Assembly (NCBI RefSeq): GCF_003863365.1
Contig: NZ_RQXT01000013.1
Location: forward strand, 82,327 to 146,326
From: Mesorhizobium tamadayense
GTDB taxonomy: Bacteria; Pseudomonadota; Alphaproteobacteria; Rhizobiales; Rhizobiaceae
DNA length: 64,000 nucleotides
Direction: 5' to 3'
Part shown: piece by piece, positions 8,955 to 17,641 of the stretch
How positions within the stretch are numbered: position 1 is the stretch's first letter
Layout of the letters: each line of letters opens with the position of its first letter
Notes under the pieces: generated by a model
What the model was told of the DNA's origin: nothing
Seen by the model: only the letters and a program-made list of their open reading frames with translations
Database searches by the model: none
Program-made: the position numbers and the translations under genes

Positions 8955-9719
8955 ATGCAGGAGCGCGTCAATTCGCTGAAGGCGGCCACGCAGGCCGGCC
9001 GGCCCCATATCGGCATCTGGTGTTCGCTGGCGTCGGCGCTCACCACCGAAGTCATGGCTGGCTCCGGGGCGGGCTGGTTGCTAGTCGACGGCGAGCACAG
9101 CCCGAACGATCTGCGCAGCATCATGGCGCAGTTGCAGGTCGCAGCGGCATTTCCGTGCGAAGCGGTGGTGCGCCTGCCGTCGGACGATCCCAATCTGATG
9201 AAGCAGGCGTTGGACGTCGGCGCCCGCAGCCTGATGATCCCGAACGTGCGGACGGCGCATCAGGCGCGCAGTATCGTCGCGGCGATGACCTATGCCCCGG
9301 GCGGTTTCCGCGGCTTCTCGGTCGGCCACCGTGCCAACGCATTCGGCCGCATCGCCGGCTATCATGCAAAAGCACGCGAGCAGCAGCTGCTGGCTTTGCA
9401 GATCGAGGATGAAGCTGCTGTGGCCAATGCGGCTGAGATTGCAGCGGTGGATGGCGTGGACGTCCTGTTCGTCGGACCGGGCGACCTCTCCACGAACATG
9501 GGCGCGATGGGCAACTCCGGCGCCGCGCATGTGCAGGAGGCGATCGCCTCGGTGCGCAAAGCCGCCGCTGCGGCAGGGAAGGCGAGCGGCATCCTAGCTC
9601 CCGCGAAGGCCGATGCGGACCGCTATCTCGCGGACGGCTTCACCATGGTGGCGGTCGGATCCGACCTCGGCCTGCTGGCGCGAGGCTCCGATGCCCTGAT
9701 CGCCTCGTTCCACCAGTAG
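8955..9719 (+). CDS. HpcH/HpaI family class II aldolase
   Basis: This is a 254-residue metal-dependent aldolase of the 2-keto-3-deoxy-acid/4-hydroxy-2-oxoheptanedioate group, which splits a 2-keto acid to pyruvate and an aldehyde. Seen motifs are GIWCSLAS at the start, VDGEHSPND near residue 44 (catalytic His region), MIPNVRTAHQARSIV, the metal-binding Glu in LLALQIEDEAAV, and FVGPGDLS. A GGAG stands about 13 nt before the ATG. It is transcribed divergently from the beta-hydroxyacid dehydrogenase and followed 14 nt later by an FAD oxidase gene. Substrate chain length is unknown. Confidence 0.88.
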   Translation: MQERVNSLKAATQAGRPHIGIWCSLASALTTEVMAGSGAGWLLVDGEHSPNDLRSIMAQLQVAAAFPCEAVVRLPSDDPNLMKQALDVGARSLMIPNVRTAHQARSIVAAMTYAPGGFRGFSVGHRANAFGRIAGYHAKAREQQLLALQIEDEAAVANAAEIAAVDGVDVLFVGPGDLSTNMGAMGNSGAAHVQEAIASVRKAAAAAGKASGILAPAKADADRYLADGFTMVAVGSDLGLLARGSDALIASFHQ

Positions 9720-9733
9720 AGCGGAGAACAGCC

Positions 9734-10951
9734 GTGGCGATTCCACCCTACAAAGCACCTTCGCGCAGCGCCTATGACGTCGTCATCGTCGGCGGTGCGG
9801 TCATCGGCTCCTCGACTGCCTACTGGCTGAGCCAGGCGCTGGGCGACCGCGCCTCGATCCTCGTGGTCGAGCGCGACTCAAGCTACGAGTTCTCCTCGAC
9901 CGCGCTCTCCACCAGCGCCATCCGCCAGCAATATTCCAATCCGATCAATGTGAAGATCAGCCAGTTCGGCATCGAGATCATCCGCGGCTTCCAGGAGCGC
10001 ATGGCGCCCTTCTACAAGAACGAGCCGGCGCCCGATCTCGGCTTCAAGGAACACGGATATCTCTACTGCTGCTCGCCCGAAGGCGTGGAAGCGGCCCGGG
10101 AGCGGGTCGAATTGCAGCGCAGCCTCGGCGCCCACACCGTCTTCCTCGAGCCGGGTCCGCTGAAGGAGCGCTTCCCCTGGCTGAATGTCAACGATCTCGG
10201 CGGCGGCTCCTGGGGCGCTCGCGAAGAGGGCTGGTTCGATTCCATGGGCCTGCTGAACGGCTTCCGCCGCGCCGCGCGCGCGAGCGGCGTCGAATATATC
10301 GACAATGCCGTGACGGGGCTGGACGTTGCCGATGGGCGGGTCGTCTCGGCCCGCCTCGCAACCGGTCAGACTGTCGCCTGCGGAACCTTGGTCAATGCCA
10401 CAGGCCCGAGGGCGCAGCAGGTCGCCGCGATGGCCGGGCTGTCCATCCCGGTCGCGCCCTATAAGCGCTACAGCTTCGTCTTCGCCAGCGCCAACCCCAT
10501 CCCAGGCCGCATGCCCAATGTCATCGATCTTTCGGGCACCTTCGTTCGTCCGGAAGGCGAGCTTTTCCTCACCGGCAACACGCCGCAGGGCGACGGGCCG
10601 GCCGACTACGACGACTTCGAAATGCATTTCGAGGAGTTCGACGACTATATCTGGCCGGCGCTGTGGCACCGCATTCCGGCCTTTGACGCCCTGAAGGTGC
10701 AGACAAGCTGGACCGGTCATTACGAATACAACATGCTCGACCACAACGGCATCGTCGGCTTCCACCCGGAGGTGACCAATTTCATGTTCGCCAACGGTTT
10801 CTCGGGGCACGGCCTGCAGCAGTCGCCTGCCGTCGGCCGGGCGGTGTCGGAACTGATCGTCCACGGCGCCTTCCAGACGCTCGACCTGTCGCCGTTTTGT
10901 TACGAGCGCATAGAGCGCAATGAGCCGTTCCTGGAAGAAGCGGTGATCTGA
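9734..10951 (+). CDS. FAD-dependent oxidoreductase, DAO (amine/amino acid oxidase) family
   Basis: This is a 405-residue flavoenzyme of the glycine oxidase/sarcosine oxidase-beta family. A Rossmann FAD-binding motif (VVIVGGAVIGSSTAYWL, about residues 15-31) stands at the N-terminus, and the second FAD-contact motif FSGHG near residue 356 is at the C-terminus. The start is GTG at 9734 with GGAG about 7 nt upstream. It is cotranscribed with the aldolase. Family members oxidise amines, N-methyl amino acids or 2-hydroxyacids. Oxidation of a secondary amine or hydroxyacid before aldol cleavage is a reasonable guess. Confidence 0.85.
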   Translation: MAIPPYKAPSRSAYDVVIVGGAVIGSSTAYWLSQALGDRASILVVERDSSYEFSSTALSTSAIRQQYSNPINVKISQFGIEIIRGFQERMAPFYKNEPAPDLGFKEHGYLYCCSPEGVEAARERVELQRSLGAHTVFLEPGPLKERFPWLNVNDLGGGSWGAREEGWFDSMGLLNGFRRAARASGVEYIDNAVTGLDVADGRVVSARLATGQTVACGTLVNATGPRAQQVAAMAGLSIPVAPYKRYSFVFASANPIPGRMPNVIDLSGTFVRPEGELFLTGNTPQGDGPADYDDFEMHFEEFDDYIWPALWHRIPAFDALKVQTSWTGHYEYNMLDHNGIVGFHPEVTNFMFANGFSGHGLQQSPAVGRAVSELIVHGAFQTLDLSPFCYERIERNEPFLEEAVI

Positions 10952-11043
10952 GCAGATTTCGGTACCGCTCGCCTCGCGCCCGCAACCGCCAACATAAGCG
11001 GTCAAAAGGAAGCATGGAGCGCGGATGGTCGGCAGATATTTCA

Positions 11044-12162
11044 TTAAGCGGCGCGGCTGAAGCGATCGATCCTGAAATCATCAAGCGGCGTTTCGCAACG
11101 GCCGGTCATGATGAGTTCGGCCATGGCGTCGCCCACGCCCGGGCCGATCTGGAAGCCGTGTCCGCTGAAGCCGAAGGCGTGGAACAGGCCTGGCGTCGTC
11201 GCCGAGCGTCCCATGACCGGCAGCATGTCCCGCACATAGCCCTCGCAGCCGGACCAGGTGCGGATGACCGCGACCTTTGCGATTGCCGGCAGCAGCCGCG
11301 CGACGGCGCGCAACTGCGTCGGCAGGCGCATGGGGTCGGCGGTCGCATGGCCAGGATCTAGATCTACCGGCACCCTTTCCGCCGCGCCGCCGAAGACGAT
11401 GTTGCCCCGTTCGACCTGACGCAGATAGGCGCCATGGCCCTTGTCGCGCGTCCAGACGCCGACCACCGGCAGGATCCGATGCGGCAGCGGCTCGGTCACG
11501 CCCATCTGCGGGCCGCGGGCGTCGAGCGGAACCTCTTCGCCGAACTGCGCGGCGACGCGCGCGCCCCAGGCGCCGGCGGTGTTGAGCAGGCATTCGGCAG
11601 CGAACGAACCCTTTGAACTGGCGACGAGGAACCCGGAGCCGGTGTGTTCGATCGTCTTGACCTCAGTTCCCTCGACGATGTCCGCGCCCAGCCTGCGGGC
11701 AGCGTCAGCGAAGGCAGGCGCGATCAGCCGTGGGTTGCCGCTGCCGTCGTGCGGCGAGAACGACGCCGCGATCGCGTCGGGACCGAGGCCGGGAAAACGG
11801 GCGCGAATCTCGCTCTGTCCGAGTTCCTCCAGCTCGAGCCCCCAGGGCCGCGCCGCCTCGGCATAAGCCCGCATGTCGGTAAGACCGCCTTCATCGAAGA
11901 TCAGGCGGATGTGACCATGGGCACGAAATTCCACGTCGCGGCCAAGCATCTTCTCGGCCTCGCCCCACAGCTTGAGTGAGCGGTGGGCCAGCGGAAGCTG
12001 GGACAGATGACGCCCCGTGCGCCGGATGTTGCCGAAAGAGGCGACGGTTGCCCCGGTACCGACGCGGTTGCGTTCGATCAGCGTCACGCGTGCGCCGCGC
12101 TTGGCGAGGAAATAGGCCGATGCCGTCCCCATCAGTCCGCCGCCCAGCACGATCACGTCCAT
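11044..12162 (-). CDS. FAD-dependent oxidoreductase, DAO family
   Basis: This is a 372-residue glycine/D-amino acid oxidase-like flavoprotein with GGGLMGTASAYFLAKRG near residues 7-23 and FSGHGFQIGPGVG near residue 331. It is convergent with the upstream FAD oxidase and divergent from a LysR regulator at 12278. A T-N11-A palindrome lies in the shared promoter (12254-12268). The same palindrome occurs before the hyuA operon, so this oxidase is probably coregulated with the hydantoinase and oxidase genes further along. It is not closely alike in sequence to the oxidase at 9734-10951. Confidence 0.85.
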   Translation of the reverse strand: MDVIVLGGGLMGTASAYFLAKRGARVTLIERNRVGTGATVASFGNIRRTGRHLSQLPLAHRSLKLWGEAEKMLGRDVEFRAHGHIRLIFDEGGLTDMRAYAEAARPWGLELEELGQSEIRARFPGLGPDAIAASFSPHDGSGNPRLIAPAFADAARRLGADIVEGTEVKTIEHTGSGFLVASSKGSFAAECLLNTAGAWGARVAAQFGEEVPLDARGPQMGVTEPLPHRILPVVGVWTRDKGHGAYLRQVERGNIVFGGAAERVPVDLDPGHATADPMRLPTQLRAVARLLPAIAKVAVIRTWSGCEGYVRDMLPVMGRSATTPGLFHAFGFSGHGFQIGPGVGDAMAELIMTGRCETPLDDFRIDRFSRAA

Positions 12163-12253
12163 AGTCGTTCCTTCAGCTCAGAGCGGCTGATCGTTGATGC
12201 GCCATCTTGTTCGCGCCGCGGCATTGCGTCAAAGATGGGTTTGGACAAGAGCC

Positions 12254-12268
12254 ATAAGCTTTACCTAT
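12254..12268. promoter_or_regulatory. LysR-type box (T-N11-A) upstream of lysR
   Basis: The site reads ATAAGCTTTACCTAT: ATA-N9-TAT, giving the T-N11-A geometry of LysR boxes, extended by CC/GG on its flanks. It sits 10 nt before the lysR start and about 92 nt before the divergent oxidase. A sibling site with the same ATAAGC...TTAT layout is at 13180-13194. Confidence 0.6.
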
Positions 12269-12277
12269 GGAGCGGCA

Positions 12278-13183
12278 ATGCGCGCCCGACAGCTCGAAGT
12301 GTTCATCGCCGTCATGCGCGCGGGCACCGTGACAGCCGCGGCGCGGATGCTGAACATCTCCCAGCCCGCCCTGAGCCAACTGCTGCTTCACGCCGAGGAT
12401 GAACTGGGCTTCACCCTGTTCGAGCGGGTGAAGGGCCGGCTGCGGCCGACCCCGGAGGCGATCGAGATCTTCCCCGATGCCGAGAGGCTGTCGGCGGGGC
12501 TCGAGGGCTTGCGCCGAAAGACCACCGACCTGCGCCTGGGGCGGGCGGGGCTGGTGCGGGTCGCCGCCTCGCCGCCGCCGGCCATGGCAATATTACCGCG
12601 CGCCTTCACCAAATTCCGGGCGCAGCATCCCAATATATTGCTGCGCTCCAATAGCGCGCCGATCGCCGCGATCATCGACATGCTGCGCGCGGGCGATGCC
12701 AGCCTCGGCGTGGCGATGGACGACCGCCTGCCTCCCGACATCGAGGCGGAGGTGATCGGGAGTGTTGGGTTCGCATGCCTGCTTCCCGCCGGTCACGCGT
12801 TGCGAAGGAAGACCGAGCTGACGCTTGCAGACCTCGTTGGAGAAGAGTTGATATCCTATCGCGGCAACACCCGCCCTGCCGACGAACTGGCTCACGCAGC
12901 CCGCGCCCAGGGTGTCACGCTTTCGCTGTCGCTCGAGATCGACGTGTCCATTTCCGCGGCCGGATTCGTCCAGGCCGGCATGGGTATCGCCCTGGTCGAT
13001 GCGCTGCTGCCGTGGCACCAGTTTGCCGGGCTCGCCGTCAGGCCGCTCGCGAATGGCCCGGAATTCCCGGTCGCGCTGCTCACCTCGCGCACACGGGCGC
13101 TTTCACGGGCCGACGAGATGATGCGCGATGAAATCCGCGCGGCCTGTTCCACCGTCCTGGATGAACATCGCGCGAAGGCATAA
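12278..13183 (+). CDS. LysR family regulator
   Basis: This is a 301-residue LysR-type regulator. The helix-turn-helix spans about residues 1-60 (QLEVFIAVMRAGTVTAAARMLNISQPALS), followed by the effector domain. The C-terminal effector domain is like those of regulators of amine and opine catabolism (NocR/OccR-like type), though the exact ligand is unknown. The ATG at 12278 starts MRARQLEVF, the normal family beginning; the frame is open upstream. It is divergent from an FAD oxidase and directly upstream of the hyuA operon. Palindromes of the same design precede both (12254-12268 and 13180-13194), the second overlapping its own stop codon. Confidence 0.88.
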   Translation: MRARQLEVFIAVMRAGTVTAAARMLNISQPALSQLLLHAEDELGFTLFERVKGRLRPTPEAIEIFPDAERLSAGLEGLRRKTTDLRLGRAGLVRVAASPPPAMAILPRAFTKFRAQHPNILLRSNSAPIAAIIDMLRAGDASLGVAMDDRLPPDIEAEVIGSVGFACLLPAGHALRRKTELTLADLVGEELISYRGNTRPADELAHAARAQGVTLSLSLEIDVSISAAGFVQAGMGIALVDALLPWHQFAGLAVRPLANGPEFPVALLTSRTRALSRADEMMRDEIRAACSTVLDEHRAKA

Positions 13184-13194
13184 GCAAGGCTTAT
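13180..13194. promoter_or_regulatory. LysR-type box (T-N11-A) upstream of hyuA, overlapping lysR stop
   Basis: The site reads ATAAGCAAGGCTTAT, a perfect 6-bp inverted repeat with a 3-nt spacer. It includes the TAA stop codon of lysR and lies 78 nt before the hyuA start. It is nested with a second inverted repeat, AGCAAGG/CCTTGCT, at 13183-13203. It shares the ATAAGC half-site with the box at 12254-12268, which links the LysR product to both promoters. Confidence 0.6.
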
Positions 13195-13272
13195 ATCCTT
13201 GCTCATCATCCATCTTGGACGCGAACCATCCGGTCGTGCCAGCATTTGTTGGCAGACAGGAAGGGACGCATC

Positions 13273-15351
13273 ATGGATGGTGCCATCGCGGCGGATGAGG
13301 CGCGGAACGAAACCGATTGGAAGGTCGGCGTCGATATCGGCGGGACATTCATCGATTTCTGTGCGCTCGAGACCCGTACCGGACGGCTCGCCTCGCTGAA
13401 GGTGCTGACGACGCCGGAAGATCCGGGCGCCGAGCTGATGACGGGTCTCACCATTCTGGCCGAACGCGAAGGCCTTGATCCTACCCATATGACGCGCTTC
13501 GTGCACGGCACGACCGTCGGCATCAATACGATCATCCAGCGCAAGGGCGCGCCGCTCGCGCTGTTCACCAATGCCGGCTTCGAGGACGTGATCGAACTCG
13601 CGCGGCTTCGGATGCCGGACATGTATTCGCTGTTCTGCTCGCGGCCCGACCCGCTGATCTCGCGCGACATGGTCTTCGGCATTCCGGCTCGCATGCGCGC
13701 CGATGGGAATGAATCCCAGGCGCCGGACATGGCGGCCGTCGAGAGGGCGGTCGCGGCGGCGAAAGCGAACGGGGCGCAAGGGATTATCGTGTCCTTCCTC
13801 CATGCCTGGCGCAACGCCGCGCAGGAGGCCTCCGTCAGGGCGGCGATCGCGCGTCTTGCGCCCGACCTCTTCGTCTTCTCCTCGGCCGAGGTCTGGCCGG
13901 TCATCCGCGAATACGAGCGCAGCTCGACCGCCATCCTCAATGGCTATGTCCATCCGCGCGTCTCAGGCTATCTCACGGCGCTGGAAGAGCGGCTGAAAGC
14001 CCGCGGCGTGCCGGCCCGCCCGATGCTGACGAAATCGAACGGCGGGCTGATGAACGCCGCCGAAGGCAAGCGCGCCTGCGTGAACATGCTGCTGTCGGGA
14101 ACGGCCTCCGGGGTCATCGGCGCGTCGTGGCTGGCGCGCCAGGCCGGAGAGGACAAGGTTCTTACCCTCGACATCGGCGGGACCTCGGCCGACTTCGCGC
14201 TCATCATCGGCGGCGAGCCACAGTTCGGCACCGGCGAGCTTATCGGCGAATTTCCGCTCCATATCCCATCGGTGTCGGTCAGCTCGATCGGTGTCGGCGG
14301 CGGCTCGATCGCCAGCGTCGACGCGCAAGGAGTGCTGCGCGTCGGGCCGGAGTCGGCCGGCTCGACGCCGGGACCGGCATGCTACGGCCGTGGCGGCGAG
14401 CAAGCGACGGTCACGGACGCCATGGTGGTGTGCGGATGGCTCGGTCATAGCGAGATGGCCTATGGGCAGCTTCGGATCGATACCCAACTGGCGCATCGCG
14501 CGGTCGGAGACCTTGCCGCCAAGCTCGGCCGTCCGGTCGAGCAGGCCGCGCAGGCGATCCTCGGCATCGCGGTGTCGGAGATGTTCGTCGAGGTCGAGAA
14601 GCTCGCCTCGCGCGCCGGCGTGGACTTGCGCGATTTCACGCTGATGCCCTTCGGCGGCGGCGGCCCTATGCTCGGAGCCTTCCTTGCCCGCGAGCTCGGG
14701 ATGACGCGCGTCCTGGCGCCGCGCCGCCCCGGCGTGGTGTCGGCGCTGGGCGGACTGGTGGCGGATCTGCGCGGAGACTTCATCCGCACCATCTTCAGCC
14801 CGCTCTCGGGCGCGTCGCTTCCCGCAATCCGCGAGACCTTCGAGGCGCTTGCGCGAGAAGGCCGTGACTGGCTCGCGGCGCAGGGGCATGATGCGGCGGC
14901 GGAACTCAATCTCTCCTGCGACATGCGCTATGTCGGGCAGAGCTATGAGATCGAGGTCGTTCTTTCGCCGGATTGGCTGTCGGGCGGCAATGTGGCGGCA
15001 ATCGAGCAAGCCTTCCACCTCACCCATGAGCGGCTCTACGATTTCCACGACCCGGACGGCGAGATCGAGCTTGTGAACGTCCGGCTGTCGGTCGTCGGCG
15101 CGGGTCCGGCGCTCTCCTTCCCAGAGATCGACGAGATAGAGGTTCCGGTCGTTCCGGCGCGGCGGCTGCCGGTCTATACGGGCCTCGGCGTCGAGACCGT
15201 CGACCTCCACGACCGGCAGAGCCTCGTGCCGGGCAGCACATTTCATGGGCCTGCCGTGGTCGTTCAGGAAGACACCACCTTTGCCATTCCCGCGGGAGCG
15301 CAGGCACGGGTCGACCGCCATCTCAACCTTCTGCTGACCTTCGCGGAGTGA
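13273..15351 (+). CDS. hyuA: Hydantoinase/oxoprolinase family protein, subunit A
   Basis: This 692-residue subunit is the ATP-dependent half of an N-methylhydantoinase/5-oxoprolinase/acetophenone carboxylase-type enzyme. It shows the ASKHA phosphate motif VGVDIGGTFIDF near residue 20, the conserved VHGTTVGINTIIQRKG, a second phosphate loop LDIGGTSADFAL and FGGGGPM. AGGAAGG stands 8 nt before the ATG at 13273. Its stop overlaps the start of hyuB by 4 nt. Family reactions open a lactam or hydantoin ring, or carboxylate a ketone, with ATP. Which of these applies here is unknown. It starts a four-gene overlapping operon ending in two oxidase subunits. Confidence 0.9.
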   Translation: MDGAIAADEARNETDWKVGVDIGGTFIDFCALETRTGRLASLKVLTTPEDPGAELMTGLTILAEREGLDPTHMTRFVHGTTVGINTIIQRKGAPLALFTNAGFEDVIELARLRMPDMYSLFCSRPDPLISRDMVFGIPARMRADGNESQAPDMAAVERAVAAAKANGAQGIIVSFLHAWRNAAQEASVRAAIARLAPDLFVFSSAEVWPVIREYERSSTAILNGYVHPRVSGYLTALEERLKARGVPARPMLTKSNGGLMNAAEGKRACVNMLLSGTASGVIGASWLARQAGEDKVLTLDIGGTSADFALIIGGEPQFGTGELIGEFPLHIPSVSVSSIGVGGGSIASVDAQGVLRVGPESAGSTPGPACYGRGGEQATVTDAMVVCGWLGHSEMAYGQLRIDTQLAHRAVGDLAAKLGRPVEQAAQAILGIAVSEMFVEVEKLASRAGVDLRDFTLMPFGGGGPMLGAFLARELGMTRVLAPRRPGVVSALGGLVADLRGDFIRTIFSPLSGASLPAIRETFEALAREGRDWLAAQGHDAAAELNLSCDMRYVGQSYEIEVVLSPDWLSGGNVAAIEQAFHLTHERLYDFHDPDGEIELVNVRLSVVGAGPALSFPEIDEIEVPVVPARRLPVYTGLGVETVDLHDRQSLVPGSTFHGPAVVVQEDTTFAIPAGAQARVDRHLNLLLTFAE

Positions 15352-17342
15352 CTGCCTTGTTCGACCGGACAAACCTGCAGGTTCTCGCAAACCATGCCCG
15401 CGCGGCCGCCGAGAACATGGCCCACACGCTGCACCGCACCGCGCATTCCGCCTTCGTCAAGGAGACGCAGGACTTCACGGTGATGCTTATGGACCGTTCA
15501 GGAGCGACCTTCGCCGTCCCGATGGAGCTCGGCGCCACTTGGTACCCGGGGCTTTCCTATCAGCGCGCGATCGCGATGGTGGGCGACTACCGGCCGGGGG
15601 ACGTTGCCTTCACCAACGATCCCTATTCGGGCCACGTCGCCACGCACGCGCCCGACACGCATCTGTGGAAGCCGGTCTTCGTCGACGGCGAGATCGTCGC
15701 CTGGACCGGAGGGCACATCCACAACACCGACATGGGCGGGGCGGTGCCGGCTTCGCTTAGCCGGGCGCTGACCGAAATCCACCAGGAAGGCATTCGGTTT
15801 CCGCCCATGAAGCTGGTGAGGGAGGGCGTCTTCGACGAGACGATCCTGCGGATCATGAGCACCAACGTGCGCAAGCCCGACCTCAACATTGGCGACATCA
15901 AGGCGCTGGTTGGCGCGCTCAACACAGGCGAGCGCAAGGTCCAGGCGATGGTGAGGAAGTTCGGCAAGGCCGGCTTCATCGAAGGCGTGGCCGCGCTTCT
16001 CGACCATGCCGAAGCGCAGGCGCGCGATGTGCTGCGCTCCATGCCCGACGGCACATGGGAATTCGCCGACTATGCCGACGAGGATTCGGTCGAGGCCAAT
16101 CCCTGCCGGCTGAAGCTGACGTTGACGATCAGGGGTGACGAGGCGGTGCTCGACTTCACCGGCTCCGATCCGCAGCTCGGCTCCTCGCTCAACGTGCCTT
16201 CGGGTGGCGACCCGCGCCACACCATGCTGCTGGTGGGCGTCTACTACGTGCTCTACACGCTCAACCCGAAGATCCTGCTCAACACGGGCCTCACCCGACC
16301 CTTCATCTGCATCACGCCTCAAGGATCGGTGCTGAACCCGGTCCACCCCGCCGCTGTGGGCATGCGCTCGCTGACCTGCGCCCGGCTGCGATCGGTCATC
16401 TTCGGCGCCTTCTCGCAGGCAGTGCCGGAGCGGCTGCCGGCGGCTCCGGCCGGCAACAACTGCATCCTCAACGTCATGACCACCGACGAGCGCACCAGCC
16501 GGAGCGTGATCGCGGCGGTGAACCCGGTGGTGGGCGGCGGCGGCGCGATGCCCCATCGCGACGGGACCAACGGCTCGGGCGCCGATGCCGCCTATCTCAA
16601 GAACACGCCGATCGAGATCACCGAGACCGAGACCCCTGTCGAGTTTGTGAAATACGGGCTTGCGAAGGACAGCGGCGGCGCGGGCCGCTGGCGCGGCGGG
16701 TTGGCGACCGAGATGGCGTTCCGCGTCTTTGCCCCGGACTCCAGGATCACGGCGCGCAACCGCGACCGCAGTTTCTTTCGTCCCTGGGGCGTGCTGGGCG
16801 GCAAGGCGGCCGGCCTGTCGGATATGGTCGTCAATCCGGGGACCGAGCACGAGCGGCGGTTGGGCAACATCGACACGGCGGTGCTGCAGCCCGGCGATGT
16901 GCTCGAAATCCGCTCCGCCGGGGGAGGGGGACGCGGCGATCCGCATGAACGCGAGCCCTGGCGTGTCGCGCAGGATGTGCGGCGTGGCTATGTCTCGCCG
17001 ATAGCTGCCGAGCGTGACTATGGCGTCGTCATCCGCGGCGGCGAGATTGATGCGCAGGCGACGGAACGGCTGCGCGCGTCGCAGCAACCGCCCCCCGGCC
17101 ATTTCCATTTCGGTCCGGAGCGCGAGAGCTACGAAGCGCAGTGGACCCCGGCCGCCTATGACCGGCTCCACGCAGTGCTGGACGCCTTGCCGATCCACTG
17201 GCGGTTCTTCGCCAAGACGGAAATCTTCCGCCGCATGAAGGGGCGCTCCGGGCCGGACGGTGTCCAGGCGGCCTTCGATGCAGTCTGCCAACGCTTCCCC
17301 GAATTGCCTCGTCCTCGCCCGGTGCGAGAGGCCGCGGAATGA
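15348..17342 (+). CDS. hyuB: Hydantoinase/oxoprolinase family protein, subunit B
   Basis: This is the 664-residue partner of HyuA. It begins at GTG in a GTGA overlap with the hyuA stop. Family motifs are FVKETQDFTVMLMD in the first 50 residues, DVAFTNDPYSGHVATHAPD, the metal-site segment GGHIHNTDMGG, and the C-terminal GGAGRWRGGLATE and GGGRGDP. About 100 residues after GGGRGDP (DVRRGYVSPIAAERDYGVVI onward) is the normal HyuB tail. Its stop overlaps the next gene (ATGA), which encodes a small iron-sulfur subunit of an unrelated oxidase, so the products are made together. Confidence 0.9.
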   Translation: MTALFDRTNLQVLANHARAAAENMAHTLHRTAHSAFVKETQDFTVMLMDRSGATFAVPMELGATWYPGLSYQRAIAMVGDYRPGDVAFTNDPYSGHVATHAPDTHLWKPVFVDGEIVAWTGGHIHNTDMGGAVPASLSRALTEIHQEGIRFPPMKLVREGVFDETILRIMSTNVRKPDLNIGDIKALVGALNTGERKVQAMVRKFGKAGFIEGVAALLDHAEAQARDVLRSMPDGTWEFADYADEDSVEANPCRLKLTLTIRGDEAVLDFTGSDPQLGSSLNVPSGGDPRHTMLLVGVYYVLYTLNPKILLNTGLTRPFICITPQGSVLNPVHPAAVGMRSLTCARLRSVIFGAFSQAVPERLPAAPAGNNCILNVMTTDERTSRSVIAAVNPVVGGGGAMPHRDGTNGSGADAAYLKNTPIEITETETPVEFVKYGLAKDSGGAGRWRGGLATEMAFRVFAPDSRITARNRDRSFFRPWGVLGGKAAGLSDMVVNPGTEHERRLGNIDTAVLQPGDVLEIRSAGGGGRGDPHEREPWRVAQDVRRGYVSPIAAERDYGVVIRGGEIDAQATERLRASQQPPPGHFHFGPERESYEAQWTPAAYDRLHAVLDALPIHWRFFAKTEIFRRMKGRSGPDGVQAAFDAVCQRFPELPRPRPVREAAE

Positions 17343-17641
17343 TCACGGCCGGCCGTATCGTCCGGCTGGCCGAGCGCGACCGGGCACAGGTGCAGTTCTT
17401 TCTCGACGGTGAGATGCGTCGCGCGCTGGCGGGCGACACCGTGCTGACCGCCATGCTGGCGTCGGAGCAAGCCTTGCGAAGGTCCGAGTTCGGACCCGAG
17501 CCGCGTGCCGGTTTCTGCCTGATGGGAGCGTGCCAGGATTGCTGGGTGTGGCAGGAGGAAGGACCGCGCCTGCGGGCGTGTTCGACCCCTGTCACCGAAG
17601 GTATGCGGTTACGCACGACGCAGCCGGAGAGCTGGCCATGA
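17339..17641 (+). CDS. Small (2Fe-2S)-binding subunit (gamma) of an opine/hydroxyproline-type oxidase
   Basis: This 100-residue protein resembles HcnA and the gamma subunit of heterotrimeric D-hydroxyproline dehydrogenase and opine oxidases. It is a plant-type ferredoxin fold with Cys residues in GFCLMGACQDCWVW and a fourth in RACSTP, the C-x4-C-x2-C...C pattern for a [2Fe-2S] cluster. It presumably passes electrons between the flavin subunits or to the respiratory chain. It overlaps hyuB by 4 nt at its start and the alpha subunit gene by 4 nt at its end. Confidence 0.87.
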   Translation: MITAGRIVRLAERDRAQVQFFLDGEMRRALAGDTVLTAMLASEQALRRSEFGPEPRAGFCLMGACQDCWVWQEEGPRLRACSTPVTEGMRLRTTQPESWP

